DNA of 64,000 nt from the NCBI RefSeq assembly GCF_003096675.1, contig NZ_QEKW01000004.1, positions 310,001 to 374,000 of the forward strand. The letters run 5' to 3'. A program made the translations under genes and the position numbers. The notes beneath the pieces were generated by a model, which saw only the letters and a program-made list of their open reading frames with translations, made no database searches and was not told the origin of the DNA. How positions within the stretch are numbered: position 1 is the first letter of the stretch; each line of letters starts with the position of its first letter. Origin of the DNA: Actinomycetospora cinnamomea. Its GTDB lineage: Bacteria > Actinomycetota > Actinomycetes > Mycobacteriales > Pseudonocardiaceae. Positions 15,078-26,261 of the stretch are shown in pieces.

Positions 15078-17212
15078 CCGGAGGGGTCCTCTCGTTCGGG
15101 CGAGCGGAGCGACGGGGGGTCGGCGGTGCGGGCGGCTTCCAGTGCGACCGCGCAGACCTTGAACTCCGGCATGCGGGAGGCCGGGTCCAGCGCGGGGTTC
15201 GTGAGGTCGTTGATCGTCTGCTCGCCCGACCAGTGGAACGGCGCGAAGACCGTGTCCGGCCGGATCGTCGTGGTGAGCCGGGCGCGCATCCGGGCGCGGG
15301 CGCGGCGGGTGCGCAGCTCGAGGTCGCCGCCCTCGGCCACGCCGAGGCGGGCGGCGAGGTCGGGGTGGATGTCGACGGCGGGCTCCGGCTCGGCGTCCAG
15401 TAGCGCCTTGGTCCGCCGGGTCTGGGTGCCGGACTGGTAGTGCGCGCGGCTGCGGCCGGTGGTCAGGCGGTACGGGTACTCGTCGTCGGGCGTCTCGGCG
15501 GCGTCGCGGTGGTGCACGACGTGGAAGCGGGCGCGCCCGTCGGGCGTCGGGAAGGCGTCGCGGAACAGCCGCGGGGTGCCCGCGTCGTCCTCCGAGCGGC
15601 ACGGCCAGAACACCCCCTGCTCGGCCTCGATCCGCTCCCAGGTGATGCCCGCGTAGTCGGCCTTCCCGCCCGCGCTGGCGCGGCGCAGCTCGTCGAACAC
15701 GGCGCGCGGGTCGTCGTCGAAGGGCTCGCCGCGCCCGAGACGCCGGGCCAGGTCGGCGAGGACGGCGAGGTCGCTGCGCACGCCCTCCGGGGCGTCCGTG
15801 ACGCGTCGGCGGCGCAGGACGCGGCCCTCGAGGTTGGTCATCGTGCCGTCCTCCTCGGCCCACTGCGTGGTGGGCAGGACGACGTCGGCGAGCTCGGCGG
15901 TCTCGGAGAGGAAGAGGTCGGACACGGCGAGGAAGTCGAGGCTGCGCAGGCGCTCGCGCACGTGGGCGGCGCGCGGGGCGGAGACGGCGACGTTCGAGGC
16001 CATGACCAGCAGCGCGCGCACGCCGCCGTCGGTGCCGAGGCCGTCGAGCATCTCGTAGGCCGAGACGCCGGGCTGCGGGAGCTCGTCGGGGTCGACGCCC
16101 CAGACGCCCGCGACGTGGGCGCGCGCCGCGGGGTCGGCGAGCATCCGGTAGCCGGGCAGCTGGTCGGCCTTCTGCCCGTGCTCGCGCCCGCCCTGCCCGT
16201 TGCCCTGGCCGGTCATCGTCGCCCAGCCCGAGTACGGGCGGCCGGGCAGGCCGAGGGCGAGCGCGAGGTTGATCCAGGCCAGCGCGGTGTCCGAGCCCTT
16301 CGCGTGCTGCTCGGCGCCCCGGCCCGACAGGATCATCGTCGCCCGGGACTCGGCGAGCAGCCGGACCGCGCGCTCCATCACCGCGACCGGGACGCCCGTG
16401 ATGCGCTCGACGCGGTCGGGCCAGTACTGGCGCAGCGCGCGCTTCACCGCGGGCCAGCCGGTGGTGCGCCCGGCGACGTAGGCGGTGTCGACCAGGCGGT
16501 GCTTCACCGCGAGGTGCAGCAGCCCGTTCGCGAGCGCGAGGTCGGTGCCGGGCACGGGCTGGAGGTGCACGTCGGCGGCGGCCGCGGTGGCGGTGTGGCG
16601 GGGGTCGACGACGAGATGGGTCGCCCCGCGCTCCCGACCCGCGGCGAACCACCGCATCGCGGGCGGCATCACGTCGGCGGGGTTGGAGCCGACGAGCAGC
16701 ACGGTGTCGGCGCGGGCGATGTCGGACAGCGGGAACGGCATGCCGCGGTCCACCCCGAACGCCTTCGTCGCGGCCGCCGCGGCCGACGACATGCAGAAGC
16801 GGCCGTTGTAGTCGACCGAGGCGCTGCGCAGCGCGACCCGGACGAACTTGCCGGCCTGGTAGGCCTTCTCGTTGGTCATCCCGCCGCCGCCGAACAGGCC
16901 CGCGGCGTCCGGGCCGTGGCGCTCCTGCGCGACGGTGAGGCCGTCGGCGATCCGCCGGAGGGCCTCGTCCCAGGTCGCGGCCCGGAACGGCTCGTCGCGG
17001 ACGTCGCGGACCAGGGGCGTCGTGAGCCGGTCGGGGTGCCCGAGCAGCTCGGCCGCCGACCGGCCCTTCTCGCACAGCCCCCCGCGGTTGGTGGGGAAGC
17101 GCGCGCCCGTCACCTCGAGCACCGTCCCCGCGCCCTGCTCGCGTGGCGTGAGGGTCATGCCGCACTGCAGGGAGCAGTACGGGCAGTGGGTGGTGGTCGG
17201 GGATCCGGCCAT
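15074..17212 (-). CDS. nasA: Assimilatory nitrate reductase catalytic subunit
   Basis: A 712-aa molybdopterin (bis-MGD) oxidoreductase that reduces nitrate to nitrite in the cytoplasm. An N-terminal [4Fe-4S] site ([11 protein letters not shown], then GLCEKGRSA) is followed by the molybdopterin domains ([28 protein letters not shown]). The C-terminal dinucleotide-binding domain has [18 protein letters not shown] and FAPFHWS. No C-terminal BFD or flavin reductase domain is present, so an external electron donor is needed. ATG 17212 lies behind G-rich bases; a GTG nine bases upstream (17221) is possible. It is the first gene of the operon, with a GlnR box just upstream. Confidence 0.93.
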   Translation of the reverse strand: MAGSPTTTHCPYCSLQCGMTLTPREQGAGTVLEVTGARFPTNRGGLCEKGRSAAELLGHPDRLTTPLVRDVRDEPFRAATWDEALRRIADGLTVAQERHGPDAAGLFGGGGMTNEKAYQAGKFVRVALRSASVDYNGRFCMSSAAAAATKAFGVDRGMPFPLSDIARADTVLLVGSNPADVMPPAMRWFAAGRERGATHLVVDPRHTATAAAADVHLQPVPGTDLALANGLLHLAVKHRLVDTAYVAGRTTGWPAVKRALRQYWPDRVERITGVPVAVMERAVRLLAESRATMILSGRGAEQHAKGSDTALAWINLALALGLPGRPYSGWATMTGQGNGQGGREHGQKADQLPGYRMLADPAARAHVAGVWGVDPDELPQPGVSAYEMLDGLGTDGGVRALLVMASNVAVSAPRAAHVRERLRSLDFLAVSDLFLSETAELADVVLPTTQWAEEDGTMTNLEGRVLRRRRVTDAPEGVRSDLAVLADLARRLGRGEPFDDDPRAVFDELRRASAGGKADYAGITWERIEAEQGVFWPCRSEDDAGTPRLFRDAFPTPDGRARFHVVHHRDAAETPDDEYPYRLTTGRSRAHYQSGTQTRRTKALLDAEPEPAVDIHPDLAARLGVAEGGDLELRTRRARARMRARLTTTIRPDTVFAPFHWSGEQTINDLTNPALDPASRMPEFKVCAVALEAARTADPPSLRSPEREDPSG

Positions 17213-17235
17213 GCCCCCCACGCTGCGGGCGCGCC

Positions 17236-17251
17236 GTTTCCCGCCGGTTAC
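17236..17251 (-). promoter_or_regulatory. GlnR box upstream of nasA
   Basis: On the minus strand the sequence is GTAAC-CGGCGG-GAAAC. This is a perfect match to the established actinobacterial GlnR consensus GTnAC-n6-GaAAC. It ends 24 bases before the nasA ATG and lies in the short gap after the preceding gene's stop. It predicts nitrogen-limitation control of the nasA-nirBD operon. Confidence 0.75.
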
Positions 17252-17258
17252 ACGGGCG

Positions 17259-18329
17259 CTACGCCTGCGCGAGCGAGGGTGCGACGCCCGCCACCGCGGG
17301 ACCGGAGACGCCGAACGCCTCGGCCACCAGCTCGTACGACCGGCGACGCTCGGCGGCGTCGTGGATGGGCGTCACGAGCATGATCTCGTCGGCGTCGGCC
17401 TCGCGGGCACGGCGCTCGAGGTCGTCGCGGACCTGCTCGGGCGTCCCGGCGGTCATCTTCGGCGCCATGCCCTGCTCGACCTGGAGCTCGAGGGGGCTCC
17501 AGTCGTGGGCCATCGCCTCCTCGGGGCTGGGCAGCGGGCCCGGGTTGCCGGTGCGCAGCCGGGCCATCGACAGGGCGTGCGCGCGGCCCAGGGCGCGGGC
17601 GCGCTCGGCGTCCTCGCTGCACATGACCGCCGCGGCGAGGACGACGTGCGGGTCCTGGGCGCCGGCGGCGTCGCTCGGGCGGAAACCCCGGCGATAGATG
17701 CGTGTGGCCTCGCCGGGGTGGGCGCCGCCGAAGTGGCCGGCGTAGGCGAAGCCGGTGCCGAACGCGGCCGCGGCCTGCCCGCCGTAGTAGCTGGACGCGA
17801 GGATCCACACCGGCGGCAGCGGCACGTCATCGGGCATCGCGACGATGCCGGCGAAGGGGTGGTCGGCGGGGAAGCCGTCGACGTAACCGCGGAGCTCCGA
17901 GAACTGCTCGGGGAAGTCGTCCGCGGTCAACGCTTCCCGGCTGCGGCGCAGCGCGACCGCTGTACGCGGGTCGGTGCCCGGGGCGCGGCCGATGCCGAGG
18001 TCGATCCGGCCGTCCCCGTCCTGGCCGGGGTGCAGCCCGGCCAGCGCCCGGAACGTCTCGGCGACCTTCAGCGGCGAGTGGTTCGGCAGCATGATCCCGC
18101 CCGACCCGACGCGCAGGGTGGTCGTCGCGTCGGCGACGGCCCCGATGAGGATCTCCGGGCTCGAGCTCGCGACGCTGGGGATGCCGTGGTGCTCGGCGAG
18201 CCACATGCGCCGATAGCCGGCGCGTTCGACGGTGCGGGCGAGCTCGAGCGTCTCGTGCAGCGCCGCCGAGGTGCGCGTGCCGGACGGGACCGGCGAGAGG
18301 TCGAGGACCGAGAGCACGGGGTCACGCAT
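17259..18329 (-). CDS. Luciferase-like (LLM) flavin-dependent monooxygenase
   Basis: A 356-aa member of the LLM class (bacterial luciferase-like TIM barrel; FMNH2 or F420). Family marks are [71 protein letters not shown] and [15 protein letters not shown]. The head 'SVLDLSPV' is typical of the subgroup close to luciferase alkanal monooxygenase-like proteins of unknown substrate. It is immediately downstream of the divergent pntA promoter region and upstream of nasA on the same strand. Its 3' end lies eight bases from the GlnR box. Confidence 0.9.
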   Translation of the reverse strand: MRDPVLSVLDLSPVPSGTRTSAALHETLELARTVERAGYRRMWLAEHHGIPSVASSSPEILIGAVADATTTLRVGSGGIMLPNHSPLKVAETFRALAGLHPGQDGDGRIDLGIGRAPGTDPRTAVALRRSREALTADDFPEQFSELRGYVDGFPADHPFAGIVAMPDDVPLPPVWILASSYYGGQAAAAFGTGFAYAGHFGGAHPGEATRIYRRGFRPSDAAGAQDPHVVLAAAVMCSEDAERARALGRAHALSMARLRTGNPGPLPSPEEAMAHDWSPLELQVEQGMAPKMTAGTPEQVRDDLERRAREADADEIMLVTPIHDAAERRRSYELVAEAFGVSGPAVAGVAPSLAQA

Positions 18330-18534
18330 GCCCGGTGCAACGCCGCGCCGCGCGGCCCGTGTTCCGGTGACAGCGGCCTGGCGCTGCAGACACCGGGTGT
18401 CCGTGGCGTCACACCGCCGACACTCACGACGCGCTCACCGGCTTTCGTCTCACATCGAGACGGACCTCCGCGCGGCTGCTCCGACCGCGTGAGTTTAAGG
18501 TCGGCGAGACGGGTGAGAGCGAAGGAGCGCAACG

Positions 18535-20091
18535 GTGCGCATCGGCGTGCCCCGGGAGTCCGGGGAGCACGAGACCCGCGTGGCCGCGACGCCGGCCACC
18601 GTGGTGGGACTGGTCGAGCTGGGGGCGACGGTCGTCGTCGAGCCCGGCGCGGGCAAGCGGGCGAGCTTCCCCGACGCCGCCTACACGGCGGCGGGCGCGG
18701 AGCTCGGCGATCCCTGGGGCGCGGACGTCGTGCTCGCGCTCGGGACGCCGGACGCCGCGCACCTCGACCGCATGACCCCGGGCGCGACGCTGGTCGCGAT
18801 GGTCGGCCCGGCGCGGAACCCCGAGCTGCTCGCCGACCTCGCCCGTCGTGGGCTCACCGTGCTCGCCGCCGACGCCGTCCCCCGCATCTCCCGGGCCCAG
18901 TCGCTCGACGTGCTCAGCTCGATGGCCAACATCGCGGGCTACCGCGCGGTGGTCGAGGCCGCGCACCGCTTCGGGCGGTTCTTCGCGGGCCAGGTGACGG
19001 CGGCGGGCAAGGTCCCGCCGGCCACGGTGCTCGTCGCCGGGGCGGGCGTCGCCGGGCTCGCCGCCATCGGCGCCGCGACGAGCCTCGGCGCCGTCGTGCG
19101 CGCCACCGACCCGCGGCCCGAGGTGGCCGAGCAGGTCCGGTCGCTGGGCGGGGAGTTCCTCGCGGTCGGGACCGGGGACGCGGGCCAGGAGTCCTCCGAC
19201 GGCTACGCCCGCGCCACCTCGGCGGACTACGACGCGCGCGCCGCGGAGCTGTACACCGAGCAGGCGGCGGACGTCGACGTCGTCATCACGACGGCGCTGA
19301 TCCCCGGCCGGCCCGCCCCCCGGCTGCTCACCGCGGCCGACGTGGCGCGGATGAAGCCCGGCAGCGTCATCGTCGACATGGCCGCGGGGCAGGGCGGCAA
19401 CGTCGAGGGGTCGGTGGCCGACGAGGTCGTCGTCACCGGGAACGGTGTGACGATCGTCGGCGACACCAACCTCGCCGCCCGCCTGCCCGTTCAGGCCTCC
19501 CAGCTCTACGGCACGAACCTCCTCAACCTGCTCAAGCTCCTGGTGCCGGCCAGGGACGGGCAGATGGTGCTCGACCTCGACGACGTCGTGATCCGCTCGA
19601 TGACCGTGGCCCACCGCGGCGACGTGCTGTGGCCACCGCCCCCCATCCCGGTGTCGGCGGCCCCCGCGGTGCCGGTCGAGCCCGAGACGTCGACCCCGGT
19701 GGTGGCACCGGCGAAGCCCGCGTCCCCGGCCCGCCGGTACGGCCTCATCGCCGCGGCGTTCGCGGTCCTCTTCGCGGGCACGGCCTTCGCGCCGGCGGAG
19801 CTCGCCACCAACCTCACGATCTTCGTGCTCGCCGTGGTCATCGGCTACTACGTGATCGGCAAGGTGCACCACGCGCTGCACACCCCGTTGATGTCGGTGA
19901 CCAACGCGATCTCCGGCGTCGTCATCGTCGGGGCGCTGCTGCAGTTCGGGCAGCACGGCACGGTGGTCTCGGTGCTCGCGGGCGTCGCCGTCCTGCTGGC
20001 CAGCATCAACATCGTCGGCGGCTTCGCGGTCACCCGCCGCATGCTCGCCATGTTCACGAGGGGCCCCGCCCAGGAGAGGTCGGCGCAGTGA
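18535..20091 (+). CDS. pntA: NAD(P) transhydrogenase subunit alpha (fused)
   Basis: A 518-aa proton-translocating Re/Si-specific transhydrogenase alpha subunit. Residues 1-370 are the NAD(H)-binding domain I ([49 protein letters not shown]). A Pro-rich linker follows and then three or four membrane helices (about 400-505, including [20 protein letters not shown]). Many actinobacteria split this into pntAa and pntAb; here the two are fused. The start is GTG 18535 behind AAGGAG. The TGA overlaps the pntB GTG (GTGA). Confidence 0.95.
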   Translation: MRIGVPRESGEHETRVAATPATVVGLVELGATVVVEPGAGKRASFPDAAYTAAGAELGDPWGADVVLALGTPDAAHLDRMTPGATLVAMVGPARNPELLADLARRGLTVLAADAVPRISRAQSLDVLSSMANIAGYRAVVEAAHRFGRFFAGQVTAAGKVPPATVLVAGAGVAGLAAIGAATSLGAVVRATDPRPEVAEQVRSLGGEFLAVGTGDAGQESSDGYARATSADYDARAAELYTEQAADVDVVITTALIPGRPAPRLLTAADVARMKPGSVIVDMAAGQGGNVEGSVADEVVVTGNGVTIVGDTNLAARLPVQASQLYGTNLLNLLKLLVPARDGQMVLDLDDVVIRSMTVAHRGDVLWPPPPIPVSAAPAVPVEPETSTPVVAPAKPASPARRYGLIAAAFAVLFAGTAFAPAELATNLTIFVLAVVIGYYVIGKVHHALHTPLMSVTNAISGVVIVGALLQFGQHGTVVSVLAGVAVLLASINIVGGFAVTRRMLAMFTRGPAQERSAQ

Positions 20092-21503
20092 GCCCGGAGA
20101 CCGTGCCCGGACTGGCCACCGCCGCCTACATCGTCGCGGCGCTGCTGACGGTGATGAGCCTCGCCGGGCTGTCGAAGCACGAGACCGCGCGGGCCGGCGT
20201 CGCCTACGGCATCGCCGGTATGACCGTCGCCCTCGTCGCGACCGTGGTGCTCGCGGCGCAGTCGCTCACCGCCGGCGCGATCGCGCTGCTCGCCGCGGCG
20301 ATGGTGGTCGGCGGCGGCATCGGGCTCTGGCGCGCCCGGGTCGTCGAGATGACCGGCATGCCCGAGCTCATCGCGCTGCTGCACAGCTTCGTCGGCCTCG
20401 CCGCGGTGCTGGTGGGGTGGAACGGCTACCTGGAGGTGGAGGCCCTGGGGCCGGCCCAGACCACGGTGGCGCCCGAGCTGCTGGGCATCCACTCCGTCGA
20501 GGTCGGCGTCGGGGTGTTCATCGGCGCGGTCACCTTCACCGGCTCCATCGTCGCCTACGGCAAGCTCTCGGGGCGGATGAAGTCGCGCCCGCTGACGCTG
20601 CCGGGCAAGAACGTCCTGAACCTCGTCGCGCTGGTGGCCTTCGCCGCGCTGACCGTCGGCTTCACCGTGGCCCCGTCGCTCGGGCTCATGATCGCGATCA
20701 CCGCGGTGGCGCTGGCGCTCGGCTGGCACCTGGTCGCGTCCATCGGCGGCGGCGACATGCCGGTCGTCGTGTCGATGCTCAACAGCTACTCGGGCTGGGC
20801 CGCGGCGGCCTCGGGCTTCCTGCTCGACAACACCCTGCTGATCGTCACGGGCGCGCTCGTCGGCTCGTCCGGTGCGTACCTGTCCTACATCATGTGCCAG
20901 GCGATGAACCGCTCGTTCCTGTCGGTCATCGCGGGCGGCTTCGGCGTCGATGCGGGGACGTCGGGCGGGACGGTGGACGGCGAGCACCGCGAGGTCACCG
21001 CGCCCGAGGTCGCCGAGATGCTCGCCGAGGCGTCGTCGGTCGTCATCGTGCCGGGCTACGGCATGGCGGTGGCGCAGGCGCAGTACCCCGTCGCCGACCT
21101 GACGCGGCGCCTCACCGAGCGCGGCGTCGACGTCCGCTTCGGCATCCACCCGGTCGCCGGGCGCCTGCCGGGCCACATGAACGTGCTGCTGGCCGAGGCG
21201 AAGGTGCCCTACGACGTCGTCCTGGAGATGGACGAGATCAACGACGACCTGGCGTCGACGTCGGTCGTGCTGGTCATCGGCGCCAACGACACCGTCAACC
21301 CGGCGGCCATGGAGGACCCCAACAGCCCCATCGCGGGCATGCCGGTGCTGCGGGTGTGGGAGGCCAAGGACGTCGTGGTGTTCAAGCGCTCGATGGCCGT
21401 GGGCTACGCGGGCGTGCAGAACCCGCTGTTCTTCCGCGAGAACACGTCGATGATCTTCGGTGACGCGAAGGCGCGGGTGGAGGACATCCTCGCCGCGCTA
21501 TGA
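20088..21503 (+). CDS. pntB: NAD(P) transhydrogenase subunit beta
   Basis: A 471-aa beta subunit. Eight or nine membrane helices occupy residues 5-280. They are followed by the NADP(H)-binding domain III with [41 protein letters not shown] and [12 protein letters not shown]. With PntA it couples hydride transfer between NADH and NADP+ to proton flux. Translation is coupled to pntA by a 4-base GTGA overlap. The 3' end overlaps the convergent ankyrin gene by six bases. Confidence 0.95.
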   Translation: MSPETVPGLATAAYIVAALLTVMSLAGLSKHETARAGVAYGIAGMTVALVATVVLAAQSLTAGAIALLAAAMVVGGGIGLWRARVVEMTGMPELIALLHSFVGLAAVLVGWNGYLEVEALGPAQTTVAPELLGIHSVEVGVGVFIGAVTFTGSIVAYGKLSGRMKSRPLTLPGKNVLNLVALVAFAALTVGFTVAPSLGLMIAITAVALALGWHLVASIGGGDMPVVVSMLNSYSGWAAAASGFLLDNTLLIVTGALVGSSGAYLSYIMCQAMNRSFLSVIAGGFGVDAGTSGGTVDGEHREVTAPEVAEMLAEASSVVIVPGYGMAVAQAQYPVADLTRRLTERGVDVRFGIHPVAGRLPGHMNVLLAEAKVPYDVVLEMDEINDDLASTSVVLVIGANDTVNPAAMEDPNSPIAGMPVLRVWEAKDVVVFKRSMAVGYAGVQNPLFFRENTSMIFGDAKARVEDILAAL

Positions 21504-21947
21504 GCGTTGCTCGAGGATCGCCAGCAGGTCCTCGCGCTCGAACATCCGCGCCGTGTCGACGGCCGTCGGGTGCCCGGCTCGGGGGTCCGCGCCGCCCGCG
21601 ACCAGCGCCCGGACGACGGCCTCCTCGCCCTTGAACACCGCGCCGGCGACCGGCGACTGGCCGCGGTCGTTCAGCCGGTCGACGTCGGCGCCGCGGTCGA
21701 CGAGCACGCGCACCGCGTCGGCGTGGCCGTGGTAGGCGGCGAGCATGACGAGCGTGTCGCCCTTCTCGTTGGTGAGGTTCACCGGCACCCCGGCGTCGAC
21801 GTAGGACGCGAGCGCCTCCGCGTCGCCCGCCCGGGCGAGGTTGAACACCCGGGTCGCGAGCTCGCGAACCCCCTCCTCGATCGGCTCCTGGCCGGGGGCC
21901 GCGGTGCCCGGAGCGGGCGCGGACGGGTCGGGCGGCACGTGGCTCAT
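21498..21947 (-). CDS. Ankyrin-repeat protein
   Basis: A 149-aa soluble protein. After a Pro-rich head (1-25) it holds about four ankyrin repeats: [66 protein letters not shown] and [20 protein letters not shown]. It is likely a protein-protein interaction module with no enzymatic part. It lies 11 bases downstream of the phosphodiesterase-like gene and is probably co-transcribed with it. Confidence 0.88.
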   Translation of the reverse strand: MSHVPPDPSAPAPGTAAPGQEPIEEGVRELATRVFNLARAGDAEALASYVDAGVPVNLTNEKGDTLVMLAAYHGHADAVRVLVDRGADVDRLNDRGQSPVAGAVFKGEEAVVRALVAGGADPRAGHPTAVDTARMFEREDLLAILEQRS

Positions 21948-21958
21948 CGCGGCCGAGT

Positions 21959-23134
21959 CTAAGCACCTCGCGCGAGCAGGAGCGGCACGTGCTGCTCGGC
22001 GTCGGTCAGGGAGCCGTGGTGCCCGACGAGTGCGGTCTCCCTCGGCTCGATCCGCGAGCGCACGAGCGTCCAGTTCCCCCGCGCGGCGGCGACGACGTCG
22101 CCGATGCGGCCGCGCGCGGCGTCGCTGACCGCGGCGCCGAACCAGCCCGCGTCGATCGCCTCGTCGCGGGTGCGCACCCACGCCGCGTCGCCGAGCTGCC
22201 CGCGCCAGGCCGCGGTGACGTCGTCGAGGGCCCCGTCGGCGACGAAGACGTGGCGCACCCGCGCCTCCCCGGCGAGCCGGCGTACCCCGGCCACGAGCTC
22301 CGGTGTGCTGTCGAGGTCGATCCGCCAGCCCGCGTCCGTGCCGACCATCCCGTGGTCGGCGACGACGGCGAGGGCCGTGTCGGCGGGCAGGTCCTCGACG
22401 ATGGCGGCGACGAGGCGGTCGACGACGCCCAGCTGCTGGAGCCACGGCCGGCTGCCCGGCCCGTGCACGTGGCCGAGCAGGTCGAGGTCGCCGTGGTAGG
22501 CGTAGCAGAACGCGCGCTCGGCACCCGGGCCCAGCGCGTCGAGGACCCCGGCGGCGAGATCGCCGAGCGCGGCGACGCCGTGGAAGCGCCCGCCGCGCAG
22601 GGCGGCGCGCGTCAGCCCCGAGCGGCGCTGGATCTCGGGGGCCACCGTCGTGACCGCGACCCCGGCCCGCGCCGCCCGCTCGAGCACCGTCGGTGCCGCC
22701 TGCACCCGCTCCGGCGGCAGCTGCTCGCGCAGGTCGACCGGCTCGGCGCTGCCGTGCGCGCACCAGCGCAGCGTGTTGAGCACGACGTCGGCCGGCGCGC
22801 CCGGCTCGTCGAGCGGCGGGACGCCCATGCTGTAGCCGACGATCCCGTGCTCGCCCGCGGGCAGCCCGGTGCCGAGGCTCGCGACGCTGACCGCGGTCGT
22901 GGCCGGGAAGCCGGCCCGCAGTGTCCGGCCGCCCGCGGCCAGCTCGGCGAGGGCGGGCGCGCGGTCGGCGTGCTCGGCGAGGAGCTCGGAGCCCAGCCCG
23001 TCGACGAGCAGCAGCGCGACCCCGCGGACCTCGCCCGGACCGAGACCGGTGCCCAGGCGATCGGCGAACCCGTCGACGCCGAGCGCGGCGGCGAGGGCGG
23101 GCGTGACGTCGGCGAGCGTGCCGGCGGGAGTCAT
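21959..23134 (-). CDS. Alkaline phosphatase-superfamily phosphodiesterase
   Basis: A 391-aa protein of the nucleotide pyrophosphatase/type I phosphodiesterase branch of the alkaline phosphatase superfamily. Metal and nucleophile positions are recognisable: LLLVDGLGSELL (first Asp), FPATTAVSVASLGTG (nucleophile Thr), YAYHGDLDLLGHVHGP, VVADHGMVG and GHHGSL. It probably hydrolyses phosphodiester or phosphonate-type substrates. No signal peptide is evident. ATG 23134 is chosen over the longer frame because homology-like sequence starts there. It lies downstream of pckG behind a strong hairpin. Confidence 0.88.
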   Translation of the reverse strand: MTPAGTLADVTPALAAALGVDGFADRLGTGLGPGEVRGVALLLVDGLGSELLAEHADRAPALAELAAGGRTLRAGFPATTAVSVASLGTGLPAGEHGIVGYSMGVPPLDEPGAPADVVLNTLRWCAHGSAEPVDLREQLPPERVQAAPTVLERAARAGVAVTTVAPEIQRRSGLTRAALRGGRFHGVAALGDLAAGVLDALGPGAERAFCYAYHGDLDLLGHVHGPGSRPWLQQLGVVDRLVAAIVEDLPADTALAVVADHGMVGTDAGWRIDLDSTPELVAGVRRLAGEARVRHVFVADGALDDVTAAWRGQLGDAAWVRTRDEAIDAGWFGAAVSDAARGRIGDVVAAARGNWTLVRSRIEPRETALVGHHGSLTDAEQHVPLLLARGA

Positions 23135-23183
23135 GCGACGGAGTATGGACCGCCGATCACGCGGTCCGGGGCGGGGCGGGGAC

Positions 23184-23230
23184 ACGAACGGCGCGTTCGC
23201 TGCGCGCGGAGCAGCGAACGCGCCGTTCGT
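23184..23230. terminator. 20-bp perfect hairpin after pckG
   Basis: Arms 23184-23203 and 23211-23230 are perfectly complementary over 20 bp with a 7-base loop. It lies 21 bases past the pckG stop and before the next gene on the strand. There is no U tract. The arm starts ACGAACGGCGC, the same as the hairpin at 57556-57602 and part of the repeat at 40774-40791. It therefore belongs to a dispersed family. Confidence 0.7.
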
Positions 23231-23251
23231 TCGTCCCGGGCGGTGTGTCCG

Positions 23252-25087
23252 TCAGGCGACGCCGAGCCGCTGCTTGAGCGCCTCGAGCTCGTCGCGCATC
23301 GACGTCGGCAGCTTGTCGCCGATGGTGTCGAACCACTCCTCGATGAGCGGGATCTCCGCCTTCCACTCCTCGAGGTCGACCTTCAGCGAGGCCTCGATGT
23401 CGGAGAAGGGCTCCTCGACGCCGTCCAGGTCGATCTGGTCGGCGGTGGGGACGTGCCCGATCGCGGTCTCGCTCGCTGCGGCCTTGCCCTCCAGGCGCTC
23501 GATGATCCACTTGAGGACGCGGCCGTTCTCGCCGAACCCGGGCCACAGGAACCGGCCGTCGTCGCCGCGGCGGAACCAGTTCACGTAGAAGATCCGCGGC
23601 AGCTTGTCGGCGTCGGCGCCCTTGCCCACGTCGACCCAGTGCTGGAAGTAGTCGCCGACGTTGTAGCCGATGAACGGGATCATGGCCATCGGGTCGCGGC
23701 GGACCTGGCCGACCGCGCCGGCCGCGGCGGCCGTCTTCTCCGACGACAGGGTGGCGCCCAGGAACGTGCCGTGCTGCCAGTCGAACGACTCGTTGACCAG
23801 CGGGATCGTCGTCTTGCGGCGCCCGCCGAACAGGATCGCCGAGATCGGCACGCCGTTCGGGTCCTCCCACTCCGGCGCGAGGATCGGGCACTGGCTCATC
23901 GGCGTGCAGTAGCGCGAGTTCGGGTGGGCGGCGGGCTCCCCGGCGTCACCGTTGCTCGGCGTCCAGTCCTTGCCCTTCCACGAGGTGGCGTGGTCGGGCT
24001 GTCCCTCCATCCCCTCCCACCACACGTCGTGGTCGTCGGTGAGGGCGACGTTGGTGAACAGCGAGTTGCCGCGCTCGATGGTGCGCATCGCGTTCGGGTT
24101 GGTCTTCCAGTTGGTGCCCGGCGCGACGCCGAAGAAGCCGGCCTCCGGGTTGACCGCGTAGAGGCGGCCGTCGGCGCCGAAACGCATCCAGGCGATGTCG
24201 TCCCCGAGGGTCTCGACCTTCCACCCCGGGATGGTCGGCTCGAGCATCGCGAGGTTCGTCTTGCCGCAGGCGCTCGGGAACGCCGCCGCGATGTAGTACG
24301 TCCTCTGCTCGGGGCTGATCAGCTTGAGGATCAGCATGTGCTCGGCGAGCCAGCCCTCGTCACGGGCCATCGCCGACGCGATGCGCAGCGAGTAGCACTT
24401 CTTGCCGAGCAGCGCGTTGCCGCCGTAGCCGGAGCCGAAGCTCCAGATCGTGCGCTCCTCGGGGAAGTGGGTGATGTACTTCGTCTCGTTGCACGGCCAC
24501 TTGACGTCCTGCTGGCCGGGCTCGAGCGGGGCGCCCACCGAGTGCAGCGCCGGCACCCAGTCGGTGTCGCCGTCGAGCAGGCGCATCACCTCGGGGCCCA
24601 TCCGGGTCATGATGTGCATCGAGGTGACGACGTAGGCCGAGTCGCTGATCTCGACGCCCAGCATCGGGCGCTCGGCGTTCGTCGGGCCCATGCAGAACGG
24701 GATGACGTACATCGTCCGGCCGCGCATGCACCCGCGGTACAGCTCGGTCATGGTGGCCTTCATCTCGGCCGGGTCCATCCAGTTGTTGGTGACCCCCGCG
24801 TCGGCCGGGTCGACCGAGCAGATGAAGGTGCGCTCCTCGACCCGCGCGACGTCGTCGGGGTCGGAGGCGGCGTAGAACGAGTTCGGCTTCTTGGCCGGGT
24901 CGAGCTGGACGAACGTGCCGGCGTCGACGAGCTCCTTGGTCAGCCGGTCCCACTCGTCCCGGGACCCGTCGCACCACACCACCCGGTCGGGGGTGGTCAT
25001 TTCGGCGACCTCCGACACCCAGTCGAGCACCTCGCGGCGTCGGATCGGCGGGTTCTCGAGTCCTTGGATGGTCGGAACAGCAGTCAT
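23252..25087 (-). CDS. pckG: GTP-dependent phosphoenolpyruvate carboxykinase
   Basis: A 611-aa PEPCK (GTP) that interconverts oxaloacetate and PEP (gluconeogenesis or anaplerosis). The P-loop/kinase-1a motif FPSACGKTN (near 270), the substrate-binding and metal regions ([34 protein letters not shown]) and [14 protein letters not shown] are intact. The length matches the actinobacterial family. ATG 25087 lies behind GAGGAG. About 200 bases separate it from the upstream sirtuin stop, room for its own promoter. A strong hairpin follows. Confidence 0.96.
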   Translation of the reverse strand: MTAVPTIQGLENPPIRRREVLDWVSEVAEMTTPDRVVWCDGSRDEWDRLTKELVDAGTFVQLDPAKKPNSFYAASDPDDVARVEERTFICSVDPADAGVTNNWMDPAEMKATMTELYRGCMRGRTMYVIPFCMGPTNAERPMLGVEISDSAYVVTSMHIMTRMGPEVMRLLDGDTDWVPALHSVGAPLEPGQQDVKWPCNETKYITHFPEERTIWSFGSGYGGNALLGKKCYSLRIASAMARDEGWLAEHMLILKLISPEQRTYYIAAAFPSACGKTNLAMLEPTIPGWKVETLGDDIAWMRFGADGRLYAVNPEAGFFGVAPGTNWKTNPNAMRTIERGNSLFTNVALTDDHDVWWEGMEGQPDHATSWKGKDWTPSNGDAGEPAAHPNSRYCTPMSQCPILAPEWEDPNGVPISAILFGGRRKTTIPLVNESFDWQHGTFLGATLSSEKTAAAAGAVGQVRRDPMAMIPFIGYNVGDYFQHWVDVGKGADADKLPRIFYVNWFRRGDDGRFLWPGFGENGRVLKWIIERLEGKAAASETAIGHVPTADQIDLDGVEEPFSDIEASLKVDLEEWKAEIPLIEEWFDTIGDKLPTSMRDELEALKQRLGVA

Positions 25088-25284
25088 GCGTCTCCTCGGT
25101 CGCTCGCTCGCCGGAACGCCGCGACCGCGAAGCGGCCCCGGTCGCCTCGGGAACGGACGGGCGGCGGACACGGCCTCGTGCCCGCTGACTCGTCCGTCGG
25201 GGTGTCCGACGTTAACGAGACTTCTCCCGAAGGACACCGCCGAGTGCTGTCGGGGGCCTCACTTCCACGATCAAGCTGAACGAT

Positions 25285-26205
<921 letters not shown>

Positions 26206-26214
26206 GCGCCTCCC

Positions 26215-26258
26215 ACGTGCGTGATCTTCTGAGGTATAGCTCGGAAGATCACGCACGT
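26215..26258. terminator. Long hairpin after tldE
   Basis: Arms 26215-26229 and 26244-26258 are perfectly complementary (15 bp). The stem extends inward by a wobble and three more pairs (GAG/CTC) to a 6-base loop. It begins four bases after the tldE stop and ends close to the sirtuin start. It likely terminates the long leftward operon or lowers readthrough into the sirtuin gene. Confidence 0.65.
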
Positions 26259-26261
26259 AGA

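Noticed and set aside
16872-21503. Very long open frame of 1543 codons
   Set aside because: Only its 3' third (from 20088) is pntB. The rest runs antisense through nasA and the luciferase-like gene and through another frame of pntA. It is a GC-rich open-frame artefact.
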